Source: Algibacter mikhailovii (GTDB lineage Bacteria > Bacteroidota > Bacteroidia > Flavobacteriales > Flavobacteriaceae). Taken from it: a stretch of 64,000 nt of DNA. This document shows, piece by piece, positions 22,186-31,157 of the stretch (within the stretch, counting starts at the first letter, position 1; each line of letters starts with the position of its first letter). Below the pieces are notes generated by a model, which worked only from the letters and a program-made list of their open reading frames with translations, made no database searches and was not told the origin of the DNA. The DNA lies in contig NZ_BMWZ01000001.1 of NCBI RefSeq assembly GCF_014651495.1, positions 64,575 to 128,574 of the forward strand, in the 5' to 3' direction. Position numbers and translations under genes: made by a program.

Positions 22186-22755
22186 ATGATTGATCAGCTT
22201 TTAGAATACGACACACAATTATTTTTGTATTTAAATAATTTGGGATCCAATCCATGGGATGGGTTATGGCTTGCCATTACTGAAAAACTAACTTTTATAC
22301 CCTTATATGCTTTATTACTGTTTTTACTTTACAAAAAGTTTGGTGCTAAATCATTGTTGGTTTTTGTCGTGGTAGTCGCTTTAATGATAACCTTTACAGA
22401 TCAGATTACAAACGTATTTAAGCGCGGATTTATGAGACCAAGACCTTGCGGTGAAGCCGATTTAATTGATCATATGCGTTTTATAGCTGTACGTTGTGGG
22501 AAATATGGGTTTTTCTCAGGGCATTCCTCCAACTCCATGGCCGCTGCTGTTTTTGCTGGATTAATGCTAAAGCCATTTTATAAAAATCTAATTTTTATTC
22601 TACTGGTTTGGAGTGTTATTGTTGCTTATAGCCGCATATATGTTGGCGTGCATTATCCATTAGATATTTTGTGTGGTTTAACCTTTGGAGCCTTAGCAGG
22701 TTTTATGTTCTTTAAAATTGCAACATATGCTTTGAAAAGGTTTGTAAAATCTTAA
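22186..22755 (+). CDS. PAP2 family membrane phosphatase
   Basis: 189 residues with about five membrane helices. The three phosphatase motifs are visible: KRGFMRPRP, SGHSSNS and SRIYVGVHYPLD, with the catalytic histidines in motifs two and three. PAP2 enzymes remove phosphate from lipid phosphates such as undecaprenyl pyrophosphate or phosphatidic acid. The exact lipid is unclear. The stop codon shares the palindrome TTAA with the stop of the convergent meaB gene. Confidence 0.92.
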   Translation: MIDQLLEYDTQLFLYLNNLGSNPWDGLWLAITEKLTFIPLYALLLFLLYKKFGAKSLLVFVVVVALMITFTDQITNVFKRGFMRPRPCGEADLIDHMRFIAVRCGKYGFFSGHSSNSMAAAVFAGLMLKPFYKNLIFILLVWSVIVAYSRIYVGVHYPLDILCGLTFGALAGFMFFKIATYALKRFVKS

Positions 22756-23828
22756 AATTTTAAACTTAAGAGATAATCTGCTGCAGTAAATGGTGAGGTC
22801 TTATTATTTTCTATGAGCTCCAATTGGTTTTCTAACTCTTTTTTAACCTGTGTTTTATTAAAAAAGTTAGCCTTTAATTGCCCTTCAATAGTCTGAATCA
22901 ACCAATTTTTATTTTGTTCAATACGCTTGGCGTTAAAATAATTGTTTTTCGAAGTTATTTCCCAATAAGCCAAAATCTGTGCCCAAATAGCTTCAATGCC
23001 AGTGTTATTTATCGCGCTACAGATAGATACTTTAGGTTGCCAATTTGAAGGCTTTTTAGGATAGAGATGTAAAGCCCTATTAAATTCTACTTGGGCTAAT
23101 TTTGCCGATTTGTAATTATCACCATCGGCTTTATTTATAGCTATGGCATCAGCCATTTCAATGATTCCTCTTTTTATTCCCTGTAAATCATCACCAGCTC
23201 CTGCCAGTTTTAAAAGCAAAAAGAAATCTACCATACTATGTACCGTAGTTTCACTTTGACCTACACCAACAGTTTCTATAATAATTACATCAAAACCAGC
23301 GGCTTCACATAAAATGACAGATTCTCTTGTTTTTCTTGCTACACCTCCTAAATTCTCACCTGATGCTGAAGGCCGGATGAAAGCATTTTGATCTTTAACT
23401 AAATCTTCCATCCTAGTTTTATCACCTAAAATACTACCTTTAGTAATGCTACTACTAGGATCTATAGCCAAAACAGCTACGCGTTTTCCTACGCTGGTCA
23501 AATATTTACCAAAAACTTCTATGAAAGTGCTTTTACCAACTCCAGGCACACCCGTAATACCAATCCGTATAGACTTGTTTGCATGCGGTAAGCAGTTATT
23601 TATTATGGTATTGGCTTGCTGAAGATGCTTTGGGTTTCTACTTTCAATTAAGGTAATAGCTCTACTTAATGCCGTTATATCTTGCTTAAGAATACCAGAG
23701 ACTAAGTCAACCATATTAATGGCTGTTTTACGTTTGGTCTTAATGCGTTCAATAGAAGAAATATTTGATATTTCTTCAGAAGGAACTCCTAAGGTTTCAT
23801 ATGATTTTGATTTCTTTTTATTTGACAT
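22752..23828 (-). CDS. meaB: MeaB/ArgK-type GTPase, chaperone of methylmalonyl-CoA mutase
   Basis: 358 residues from ATG 23828. A longer frame opens with TTG at 23855 but adds only a nine-residue non-conserved tail. The P-loop GVPGVGKST lies near residue 94, then AVLAIDPSSS, IIETVGVGQSE and the NKADGDN base-recognition motif. MeaB loads and protects the B12 cofactor of methylmalonyl-CoA mutase. The mutase genes are not in the window. It ends by overlapping the PAP2 gene by 4 bp. Confidence 0.93.
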   Translation of the reverse strand: MSNKKKSKSYETLGVPSEEISNISSIERIKTKRKTAINMVDLVSGILKQDITALSRAITLIESRNPKHLQQANTIINNCLPHANKSIRIGITGVPGVGKSTFIEVFGKYLTSVGKRVAVLAIDPSSSITKGSILGDKTRMEDLVKDQNAFIRPSASGENLGGVARKTRESVILCEAAGFDVIIIETVGVGQSETTVHSMVDFFLLLKLAGAGDDLQGIKRGIIEMADAIAINKADGDNYKSAKLAQVEFNRALHLYPKKPSNWQPKVSICSAINNTGIEAIWAQILAYWEITSKNNYFNAKRIEQNKNWLIQTIEGQLKANFFNKTQVKKELENQLELIENNKTSPFTAADYLLSLKF

Positions 23829-23893
23829 GAAAGCGGTCAAGTTTAGCGTACGCAATGCCTATTAAAAACAATGTACTTCTAAAAATAGTTATT

Positions 23894-24448
23894 TTATTTT
23901 AAAGGAACCGCAACCTTAACATCATCCCAGGCCAAAGTTAGAAATAGTTTATCTGTGGAGTTGTCAAAACCAATGGTAAACTGTTCTACTGAATCATCCA
24001 ATTTTTGTACCGGAACTTCTACATTAATCACATCATAATTAGGGTCCCACATGGGCTGCATTTGGGCGTTTACACCCCAAGAATATTGTTTTGAGTTAAA
24101 GATAATGGTCCAAGTAGAATCTTTAGGAACAGTCCATAAGGTATACTTTCCAGCATTTAAGGAATTACCTTTAATTTTAAGCGGACTATTTGTTTTAAAG
24201 GTTGTAGCTTCATTAGCACCAGTACGCCAAACCTGATTGAAAGGTACTAAAGCCCCAAAAACATCACGCCCTTTTTTATATGGCCTGTTGTAGAAGACTT
24301 CCAGTTTTAAATCATTTAACTTAAATTCTACGGTATCTTTAGGACTTAAACGTTGAGCAAAAATATTTTCTACTAAAACTGAATATAAAAATAGTCCTAA
24401 CGCTATTACAGATAATAGAATTAAGACGCGTTTTAAAAAGGTGTTCAT
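23894..24448 (-). CDS. DUF2911 domain protein, membrane-anchored or secreted
   Basis: 184 residues from ATG 24448. The longer frame uses TTG at 24457. One N-terminal hydrophobic segment (about 5-28) is followed by a DUF2911 domain with YNRPYKKGRDVFG, QVWRTGANEATTF, KIKGNSLNAGKYTLW and the tail LAWDDVKVAVPL. The family is common in Bacteroidota and has no established function. It is divergent from the sigma-factor operon. Confidence 0.85.
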   Translation of the reverse strand: MNTFLKRVLILLSVIALGLFLYSVLVENIFAQRLSPKDTVEFKLNDLKLEVFYNRPYKKGRDVFGALVPFNQVWRTGANEATTFKTNSPLKIKGNSLNAGKYTLWTVPKDSTWTIIFNSKQYSWGVNAQMQPMWDPNYDVINVEVPVQKLDDSVEQFTIGFDNSTDKLFLTLAWDDVKVAVPLK

Positions 24449-24519
24449 AAATGGCAAATTAGTAAAGTATAAAGATAATTTAAAAGGTAGAACTTCTAAA
24501 ATGCAAACGTATATTTATT

Positions 24520-24561
24520 TAGTTTTGTTAAAGTTGCAATAAAAAAAATAATTTTTGCAAC
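24520..24561 (+). promoter_or_regulatory. Sigma-operon -7 box and leader hairpin
   Basis: TAGTTTTG (24520-24527) fits TAnnTTTG. Just downstream GTTGCAA (24533-24539) and TTGCAAC (24555-24561) form an inverted repeat that can extend with A-T pairs. ATTCC and eight T follow. In a transcript from this promoter the leader would look like a weak terminator or attenuator 58 bp before the sigma ATG. Confidence 0.35.
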
Positions 24562-24618
24562 ATTCCTTTTTTTTAGTCGTCTTTTAAATGAACTAACAAA
24601 CACAGAAGTAAAATAAGT

Positions 24619-25170
24619 ATGTTTCAAGTTGACATTATTGAACAATGTAAACAGAACAACCGAAAGGCACAACTGCAGTTATACAACCAGTACTGCGATG
24701 GTATGTATATTGTTGCAAAACGGTTTTTGAAGGATACTGCTGATGCTGAAGATGTTGTACAAGAGGCTTTTATAAAAGCTTTTTCAAAACTCCATCAATA
24801 TAAGGCAGAAGTTACTTTTGGTGCTTGGTTAAAACGTATTGTTATAAATAAGAGTATCGACTTTTTAAAATCTAGAAAACAACAACTTGTTGAATTAGAA
24901 GAGGTGCACCTCAAAGTAGTTGATAATTCTATGGACAACAAATGGTTAGTAGACGATGCAATAACACTTGATGATGTTAAGAAAGCAATTAATAATTTAC
25001 CGGATAAATATCAATATGTAGTGATGCTATATTTAATTGAAGGTTATGACCACCAGGAGATTTCAGAAATTCTAAATATTACCACCGTGGCTTCAAGAAC
25101 GCAATTATCAAGAGGTAAAGCGAAATTACTAGAACAATTAAAACCTAAAATGAATGGCACAAGATATTAA
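24619..25170 (+). CDS. ECF-type RNA polymerase sigma factor
   Basis: 183 residues. Region 2 (about 20-90) contains DAEDVVQEAFIKAF and FGAWLKRIVINKSID. Region 4 (about 120-175) contains LPDKYQYVVMLYLIEGYDHQEISEIL followed by the helix-turn-helix SRTQLSRGKAKL. It directs RNA polymerase to a specific promoter set. Its stop overlaps the next gene by 17 bp, which encodes a likely membrane-bound anti-sigma partner. The signal sensed is unknown. Confidence 0.95.
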   Translation: MFQVDIIEQCKQNNRKAQLQLYNQYCDGMYIVAKRFLKDTADAEDVVQEAFIKAFSKLHQYKAEVTFGAWLKRIVINKSIDFLKSRKQQLVELEEVHLKVVDNSMDNKWLVDDAITLDDVKKAINNLPDKYQYVVMLYLIEGYDHQEISEILNITTVASRTQLSRGKAKLLEQLKPKMNGTRY

Positions 25171-25738
25171 GGAGTTATTTGAAAATGATAAATTAAGTCA
25201 TGAAAGGATGCCTTTTAAGCATGAAGATCGATTTCTCCAGAAATTGGAAAAAGCCTTACCTGAAAAGCAAGGTCTTAAATTTGATTGGATGAAAGTTGCA
25301 GCTAGTGTAGTTGTACTTCTAGGATTAAGTATTGGAGGGTATTACTATTTTGAAATACCAATTACAGATACTATTGATGTTCAGGTGGCTAATGAATCAG
25401 CTGTGAAAAACACGAAAACTTTGGGAGATATTTCTCCCGCACTAAAAAAGGTTGAAGATTATTATTTAGCTAGTATAAATCTAGAATTATCACAAATGAG
25501 TTATACGCCTGAGACTAAAGAATTATTTGATGATTATTTGGTTCAACTAAATGAACTGGATGGAGAATATGAACGGTTGTCCCAGGAAATGGCGGTATCA
25601 GGACCAAATGAGCTAACCGTAAATGCACTAATTGATAATTTAAAACTTCGATTAAATTTATTGTATCGGTTAAGGGCGCAATTAAAGGAATTTAGCACCA
25701 ATACAACCTCCGGGGATGCGGTGCAACAATCAATCTAA
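25154..25738 (+). CDS. Single-pass membrane protein, probable anti-sigma factor
   Basis: 194 residues. The N-terminal about 45 residues are charged and cytoplasmic (DIKELFENDKLSHERMP), followed by one membrane helix (about 47-66, MKVAASVVVLLGLSIGGYYYF) and a helical periplasmic part. This layout, and the 17-bp overlap with the sigma gene, fits an anti-sigma factor, though no zinc-type anti-sigma motif is seen. The role is inferred from context. Confidence 0.75.
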   Translation: MAQDIKELFENDKLSHERMPFKHEDRFLQKLEKALPEKQGLKFDWMKVAASVVVLLGLSIGGYYYFEIPITDTIDVQVANESAVKNTKTLGDISPALKKVEDYYLASINLELSQMSYTPETKELFDDYLVQLNELDGEYERLSQEMAVSGPNELTVNALIDNLKLRLNLLYRLRAQLKEFSTNTTSGDAVQQSI

Positions 25739-25748
25739 TAATCAAAAA

Positions 25749-27242
25749 ATGAACAGAATAATCATAAATTTTAAAATGTTTCTATTAAGCTTTCTTATAA
25801 CAGGAAGTCTTATTGGGCAGCAAAAATTAACAAAATTATCACAATCCATAAAAGTAAATAAAGATGTCAACGTAAAACTAAATACGAGCAATTGTAATGT
25901 GATTTTTGACACATGGAATAAGAATACAATTGAAATTGAAGCTTATATTGAAGGAGAACAACTTAATAATGAAGAGCTGCAAGAAGCCCTGAAGTCTTGG
26001 GATATTGATATTGATGGTACAACTAATGAAGTGACCATTAAAACTAAAGGGGACAGTAAAAACGTTTGGGTTTATAATGTAGATAATCCTGGAGATACAG
26101 ATGCTGCTATAGCTATCTTAAATGAGTTGCAATTTGAATTGGCGGACATTCCTGATATTGATATTAAGGTAAAAATGGCCAAACAGCCGCCTATGCCACC
26201 AATGCCTCCTTTACCTGAACTGCCGGAATTACCACAAGGCATTCATAAAATAAAGTTTGATTTTGAAGCCTATAAGAAGGATGGTGATAAATATTTGGAA
26301 GCATACTCCAAAGCATTTGAGGAGGAATTTGGCGAGGATTTTGCCAAAAAAATGGAAGCATGGGGTGAGAAGTTTGGCGAGCAATGGAGCGAAAATTATG
26401 AGCTTCAATTGGAAGATTGGGCAAAGAGCTTTGAGGATAAATATGATACAGAGGCGTATGCTGAAAAAATGGAAGCATGGGCAGAAAAACATGCAGCGCA
26501 AGCTGAACGCCAAGCAGCAAGGATAGAACAACAAATTGAACGCGAGCATCATAGAGCTAAAGCTTTGGAGGATAAGAAGATATATATCATTGAAAAAAAT
26601 CACTTATTGAAAGAGCGCCACAAGGAAATAGAGCACATGGTTCACGGAAAATCCAATAGTAAGGTTAAGAAAACGATTAAAATTAAATTGCCAAAAAGTG
26701 CAAAGCTAAAAGTTGATGTTAGGCATGGCGAAATTGAGTTTGCCTCAACTATTGATAACTTACAGGCTGATTTAGCTTATACTAAGTTTAAAGCACATAG
26801 CATTAATGGGAGAACAACTTCCATTAATGCATCTTACTCACCAATTAATGTTGCACATTGGAGTTTGGGCGAACTAAATCTAAACTATGTTAAAAATGTA
26901 AAGTTGGAAAATGTAGATCAGTTAGTTTTAAATGCTACGTCGTCAAATATAGAAATTGAAAACTTGCGACATACTGCAGTAATTGATGGCAATATTGGTG
27001 ATTTGAAAATCATGCATATTGATGATGCTTTTAGTAATTTAAATATTATTATTCAAAACTGTAATGCGGTGATTAGTTTGCCAAAATTAGATCATAATTT
27101 GCAATATAAAGGAAGCTATTCTAAATATTCACATCCAGATAAGACAACAAAAGAGAATAAATCAAATTTTTCTGCGGGTAATCCTACTAGCAATAAAAAC
27201 ATTGTGGTTAATGCAAAGTATAGTACGGTAAATTTTCAATAA
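25749..27242 (+). CDS. Secreted protein with acidic coiled-coil and DUF4097-like beta-repeat domain
   Basis: 497 residues from ATG 25749. The longer frame opens inside the preceding gene at 25716. A signal peptide ends near SLIGQ. A Pro-rich segment (PPMPPMPPLPELPELPQG) leads to a long helical acidic region (about 170-300) with the repeated unit KMEAWGEKFGEQW / KMEAWAEKHAAQ. The C-terminal about 180 residues look like a beta-helix of the adhesin/DUF4097 type (VDVRHGEIEFAS, LEIENL-like strands). It is the third gene of the sigma operon and could be the sensor or the main output. Function unknown. Confidence 0.7.
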   Translation: MNRIIINFKMFLLSFLITGSLIGQQKLTKLSQSIKVNKDVNVKLNTSNCNVIFDTWNKNTIEIEAYIEGEQLNNEELQEALKSWDIDIDGTTNEVTIKTKGDSKNVWVYNVDNPGDTDAAIAILNELQFELADIPDIDIKVKMAKQPPMPPMPPLPELPELPQGIHKIKFDFEAYKKDGDKYLEAYSKAFEEEFGEDFAKKMEAWGEKFGEQWSENYELQLEDWAKSFEDKYDTEAYAEKMEAWAEKHAAQAERQAARIEQQIEREHHRAKALEDKKIYIIEKNHLLKERHKEIEHMVHGKSNSKVKKTIKIKLPKSAKLKVDVRHGEIEFASTIDNLQADLAYTKFKAHSINGRTTSINASYSPINVAHWSLGELNLNYVKNVKLENVDQLVLNATSSNIEIENLRHTAVIDGNIGDLKIMHIDDAFSNLNIIIQNCNAVISLPKLDHNLQYKGSYSKYSHPDKTTKENKSNFSAGNPTSNKNIVVNAKYSTVNFQ

Positions 27243-27243
27243 A

Positions 27244-28164
27244 TTAGTTCTTCCCAATAAGATGGTTTACCTTAACTATAATAGCTTCAACATTAGTTAA
27301 ATAATCAAACCATAAAGTGCTTTTATCCCTTTTAAACCAAGTAAGTTGCCGTTTGGCAAAACGTCTTGTATTCTTTTTAATTTCAGAAATAGCAAAATCT
27401 AATTCGTATTCCTCATTTAGGTATTTAAATAGTTCTTTATAACCAACCGTATTAAGCGCATTTAAATCTTGAAAGAGCATTAAGGCCTTAACCTCTTCTA
27501 GCAAACCAAGTTGCATCATTATATCCACGCGCCGATTTATTCGATGGTATATCATTTCTCTTTCTGCTGAAAGTCCAATAGTTATGGTCTTAAAACGGCG
27601 TTTATTTTTGTTTTTGTTTAAAAAAGAAGAGTAAGGTTGTTTACTACCAATGCAAATTTCTAATGCCCTAATTACTCGATGGGGATTAGCAATGGCCATA
27701 GTTTTATAGGAAATAGGATCCAGTTCTTTAAGCTGTTCCTGTAAAAAAGTAAGCCCCTTAGTTTTCAAATCGTGATTTAGCGACTCGCGAATACTTGGTT
27801 CTACATTAGGGAAATAATCAAGACCTTTTATAACAGCGTCAACATAAAGGCCAGAACCGCCAACCATGATTATCACATCTTTGGTTTCAAATAGCTTGTC
27901 TAAAAGACTAATGGCGTCTTTTTCAAAGGCGCCTACATTATAGCTGTCTTTAATGGATTTGTGGTGTATAAAATGGTGTTTTGCTGCAGCTAATTCTGTT
28001 GTGGTAGGAGCAGCGGTTCCTATTTGCATTTCTTTAAAAAACTGACGAGAATCTGCAGATAGTATTTCAGTATTAAAATGTTGAGCTAATTTAATACTTA
28101 AAGCTGTCTTCCCTATAGCCGTAGGGCCAACGATGGCAATAAGATATTTTTCTTGAGTACTAAT
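27244..28164 (-). CDS. miaA: tRNA dimethylallyltransferase, apparent ATT start
   Basis: MiaA adds a dimethylallyl group to A37 of tRNAs reading UNN codons. The longest ATG-initiated frame begins at 28029 and would lack the P-loop. Reading upstream in the same frame gives KYLIAIVGPTAIGKT and then ILSADSRQFFKE, the conserved MiaA N-terminus, so the gene clearly starts further up. Between the in-frame stop and the P-loop there is no ATG, GTG or TTG. The best-placed codon is ATT at 28164, which yields a 306-residue protein of normal family length. Other motifs: GGSGLYVDAVIKG, NPHRVIRALEI and QLTWFKRD. The stop is one base from that of the convergent gene. Confidence 0.88.
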   Translation of the reverse strand: MSTQEKYLIAIVGPTAIGKTALSIKLAQHFNTEILSADSRQFFKEMQIGTAAPTTTELAAAKHHFIHHKSIKDSYNVGAFEKDAISLLDKLFETKDVIIMVGGSGLYVDAVIKGLDYFPNVEPSIRESLNHDLKTKGLTFLQEQLKELDPISYKTMAIANPHRVIRALEICIGSKQPYSSFLNKNKNKRRFKTITIGLSAEREMIYHRINRRVDIMMQLGLLEEVKALMLFQDLNALNTVGYKELFKYLNEEYELDFAISEIKKNTRRFAKRQLTWFKRDKSTLWFDYLTNVEAIIVKVNHLIGKN

Positions 28165-28312
28165 TTTTTTTAGTTTAAAGTGATGTGCAAAGTTAAATTG
28201 AAAAAAGGATTGAACAAGTGTTTGCGGTTAAAATAAACATTTAGGTTCTCGAATGAAGATCGTTAAGCTTGGAGGCTCAATAGCAATGCGCCAATCTTTT
28301 TCAAATCAATAA

Positions 28313-29164
28313 TTACACGGATAGCTTTTCCCCGCAACTATAGCAGTATTCAGCATGATCTTTATGATTTTCAGCTAAACAAGACGAACAGGATTGTGAA
28401 TTTAAGTGTACTGTATCTTCAGGATTGACAGGCTTGTCATTTTTATGACGATTGGTATATTCCGCAGAAACTATTCCAGTAGGAACCGCAATAATGCCGT
28501 AACCCAAAATCATAATTAAGGCAGCAATAAATTGTCCTACGGCTGTAACGGGTGCTATATCACCAAAGCCTACTGTGGTAAGGGTAACAATACACCAATA
28601 AACACTTACCGGAATACTAGTAAAACCACTTTCTTCCCCCTCAATGAGGTACATAAGCGTACCAAAAATGATACACAAAATAAGAACGGCAAAAAGAAAG
28701 ACAGAAATTTTTGCCTTACTAGCTTTTAAAGCAGAGGTTAGCATATTTGATGCCCCTAAATAACGAGCAAGTTTCAAAATTCTAAAAACGCGTAATAAGC
28801 GCAAGGCTCTTAATGCGGCCAAGGCATGTATGCCTCCAAACAACAAGGAAATATATTTTGGTATAGTAGATAAAAAATCAATAATACCGTAGAAACTGGT
28901 AATGTATTTAATTGGTTTTTTTACAGTTATAATACGGGCAATATATTCAATACTAAATAAGATGGTAATAATCCATTCTGAAATATTTAAGAAGTTATGG
29001 AACTTGTCATCAAAACTCTTTATGCTTTCTAGCATGACTAGAATGATACTAGCAATGATGGCAATAAGTAAGATAACATCAAAAAGTTTACCTTCTGGTG
29101 TTTCGGCTTCATAGATAATATCATGAAGTTTTCTTTTCCAACTTTGTTCTGGTTTATTACTCAT
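28313..29164 (-). CDS. Voltage-gated K+ channel family protein with C-terminal zinc-ribbon-like tail
   Basis: 283 residues. Six membrane helices are visible. S4 is rich in Arg (LRALRLLRVFRILKLARYL). The pore has the K+ selectivity sequence TLTTVGFGD. The C-terminal tail (about 258-283) carries CSSC and CYSC pairs separated by 13 residues, which looks like a small zinc ribbon, not usual for bacterial Kv channels. It begins a few bases after the DUF3857 stop and is likely in the same minus-strand operon. The gating signal is unknown. Confidence 0.88.
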   Translation of the reverse strand: MSNKPEQSWKRKLHDIIYEAETPEGKLFDVILLIAIIASIILVMLESIKSFDDKFHNFLNISEWIITILFSIEYIARIITVKKPIKYITSFYGIIDFLSTIPKYISLLFGGIHALAALRALRLLRVFRILKLARYLGASNMLTSALKASKAKISVFLFAVLILCIIFGTLMYLIEGEESGFTSIPVSVYWCIVTLTTVGFGDIAPVTAVGQFIAALIMILGYGIIAVPTGIVSAEYTNRHKNDKPVNPEDTVHLNSQSCSSCLAENHKDHAEYCYSCGEKLSV

Positions 29165-29185
29165 ACTTTCAAAAGTAATAAAAGA

Positions 29186-31150
29186 TTAGCCTATTTTTTT
29201 AAGTAAGACTATTGAATTATTTTGAATTTCTACAATTTTACTCATAAACTTCTTTAAATATGGGTAGTAATCCTGAGCATATAAAGCTTTATTAAAATTA
29301 ATTCTAAATGTCATTATTAGCTCATTGGATACCTGTTTTGTGGAAAGGGCAATTGTACCGGTATTGTTAGGTAGGACAATCTTAAAATCTTCTGGGGCCT
29401 CTACCAGTTCATACTTTTCGTTCAAATTTAATTTTAGGGCATAATAATAGGTATCCTTATAGCCAAAGTCAATAGGATAGGTGCGTTCTTGAAGTTTAAA
29501 AGGGTTCTCATTAAAAAAGGTAACCAAGAAAGGGTTAATATATACGTTATCACCTGAATTTTCTACAAAATATTCTAAATCATAGGACTCTTTAAATTCA
29601 GAACTTGTTTCTTTTTCACAGTCGATTTCAATGTTTGAAATTTCTAGATTTTCATTTCTTTTTTCAAGGGCATCAAAATATTCTTGCGAATTTGGAAAAT
29701 AGTCTTTTCTTTTATTTAAGGCATGATAGCCTGTGATTTTTGATTGGACAGAACCGGAAAAAAATTCATCATTGGCCTTTAAATCAACATTATAAAATAC
29801 TTTCGATATATTTTCCACTTTTATATCCATCCAATTACTACCCTTTTTAAAGTCTAAGAGTCTGCCGTGTTGATTTAGGCAACGAAAGGGGAGTTCTGCA
29901 AAATCTAAAAACTTATCAGTAGCATCAAGTGAATAGCTTTTTCCGTTTATATTGGCTTGAACAATTAAATAATTAAAATCACTAATAACCGGGTGAATTT
30001 TAGTTGGGAATCCATTATTTCTAGTTGAAATAAGTACTGGTTTTACGTCTATGTTGCTTTCTTTTAAAAGATTATGAAGCAATATGTTAATTTCAGAAAC
30101 ATTACCAGATTTTGTCTTTATAAGGTCTTTAATATCAACATCTTTAAATATTTTATAGTCACCATTCCAGGTATAATGCGTTTGGACGTAGTGATAAATA
30201 GACTTAGCGCGTTCTAAATTATCTTCTATAGAATACACGGTTTGTGGAAGCAATTTAGGCAAATCCACTGACTTAGATAGTTGTTTTCCAATATTAGGAT
30301 CTTTTCTTAATTCATCGTCTACGGTTTCCCATGTTTTAGTATAGTTATGGGTAACACCATCAAAGCCTTGAAAAGTCTTTAACTCATATTCAATTCTTGC
30401 CTTGTAATTCGTGTCACTTGTCATGTATTCTTCTTCTATAAAAGCAGGAATATCTTTCATGGCGTAGTGACTTAAAGAACATCCAGAGGAAGCTCCTCGA
30501 GCGCCTTCCAAGCAATTTTTTTCAATATCTCTTGTATTAATATCAAGGGGTTTATACCCAATAAGTTTTATATTGTATATCCAATTAGCAGGTATACTCG
30601 TTTTGTATTCACTATATAACTTTGGTATATCTTCTTGAAAATGCCAACTTTTATAGTTGAACATAAATGGAGAAACAGTTTCATAGCTATAGGTAATAAC
30701 AGACCCAACTTTTACATTGGGTAAAGTGAATTTGACTATGGTATAATTATCATTATACTTTTCCTCATAAATATTAGATTTATCTAATTTACGCGTAATT
30801 ACTTTATTAGTACCTTCAACAAGGTTGTATGATGTGGCTAAAATATTCTTTACTTTTTCAGAACTACTTTTAGTTTTATATAGATAGATTTTAACAGTGG
30901 CCTTATCAAATCCATCTTTGTTCAAAATTTTAATTTTGTGTTTGAATTTGGTATGAAGCCTATAGTCTCCTTGTCCAACAAAACTTTTTCCAGATTCATA
31001 AATGACTAAGGCATTGGCTGTAGAATCTTTATCAAATGTTTTTGATGAAATATCTTTTAATGTGACTATAAATTGGTCTGAATCATAATGGGTTTGTGCA
31101 AAACTAAAACTAGTAAAAAGTAAGAATAGAAGTAGGTAGGTTTTTTTCAT
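29186..31150 (-). CDS. Secreted DUF3857/transglutaminase-like protein with degenerate active site
   Basis: 654 residues with a signal peptide (about 1-18, ending FSFAQ). An N-terminal DUF3857 domain (about 45-260) precedes a transglutaminase-like domain (about 300-420). In the latter the usual catalytic Cys position reads SGNVSEIN, and the His position appears as FNYLIV, while the Asp-containing SLDATD is kept. So the fold is present but the catalytic triad seems lost. Such proteins are common in flavobacteria; their role is unknown. It is 7 bp downstream of the exonuclease gene. Confidence 0.82.
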   Translation of the reverse strand: MKKTYLLLFLLFTSFSFAQTHYDSDQFIVTLKDISSKTFDKDSTANALVIYESGKSFVGQGDYRLHTKFKHKIKILNKDGFDKATVKIYLYKTKSSSEKVKNILATSYNLVEGTNKVITRKLDKSNIYEEKYNDNYTIVKFTLPNVKVGSVITYSYETVSPFMFNYKSWHFQEDIPKLYSEYKTSIPANWIYNIKLIGYKPLDINTRDIEKNCLEGARGASSGCSLSHYAMKDIPAFIEEEYMTSDTNYKARIEYELKTFQGFDGVTHNYTKTWETVDDELRKDPNIGKQLSKSVDLPKLLPQTVYSIEDNLERAKSIYHYVQTHYTWNGDYKIFKDVDIKDLIKTKSGNVSEINILLHNLLKESNIDVKPVLISTRNNGFPTKIHPVISDFNYLIVQANINGKSYSLDATDKFLDFAELPFRCLNQHGRLLDFKKGSNWMDIKVENISKVFYNVDLKANDEFFSGSVQSKITGYHALNKRKDYFPNSQEYFDALEKRNENLEISNIEIDCEKETSSEFKESYDLEYFVENSGDNVYINPFLVTFFNENPFKLQERTYPIDFGYKDTYYYALKLNLNEKYELVEAPEDFKIVLPNNTGTIALSTKQVSNELIMTFRINFNKALYAQDYYPYLKKFMSKIVEIQNNSIVLLKKIG

Positions 31151-31157
31151 AGGGCAC

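Noticed and set aside
23829-23855. TTG-initiated extension of meaB
   Set aside because: Nine extra residues with no family similarity; ATG 23828 fits better.
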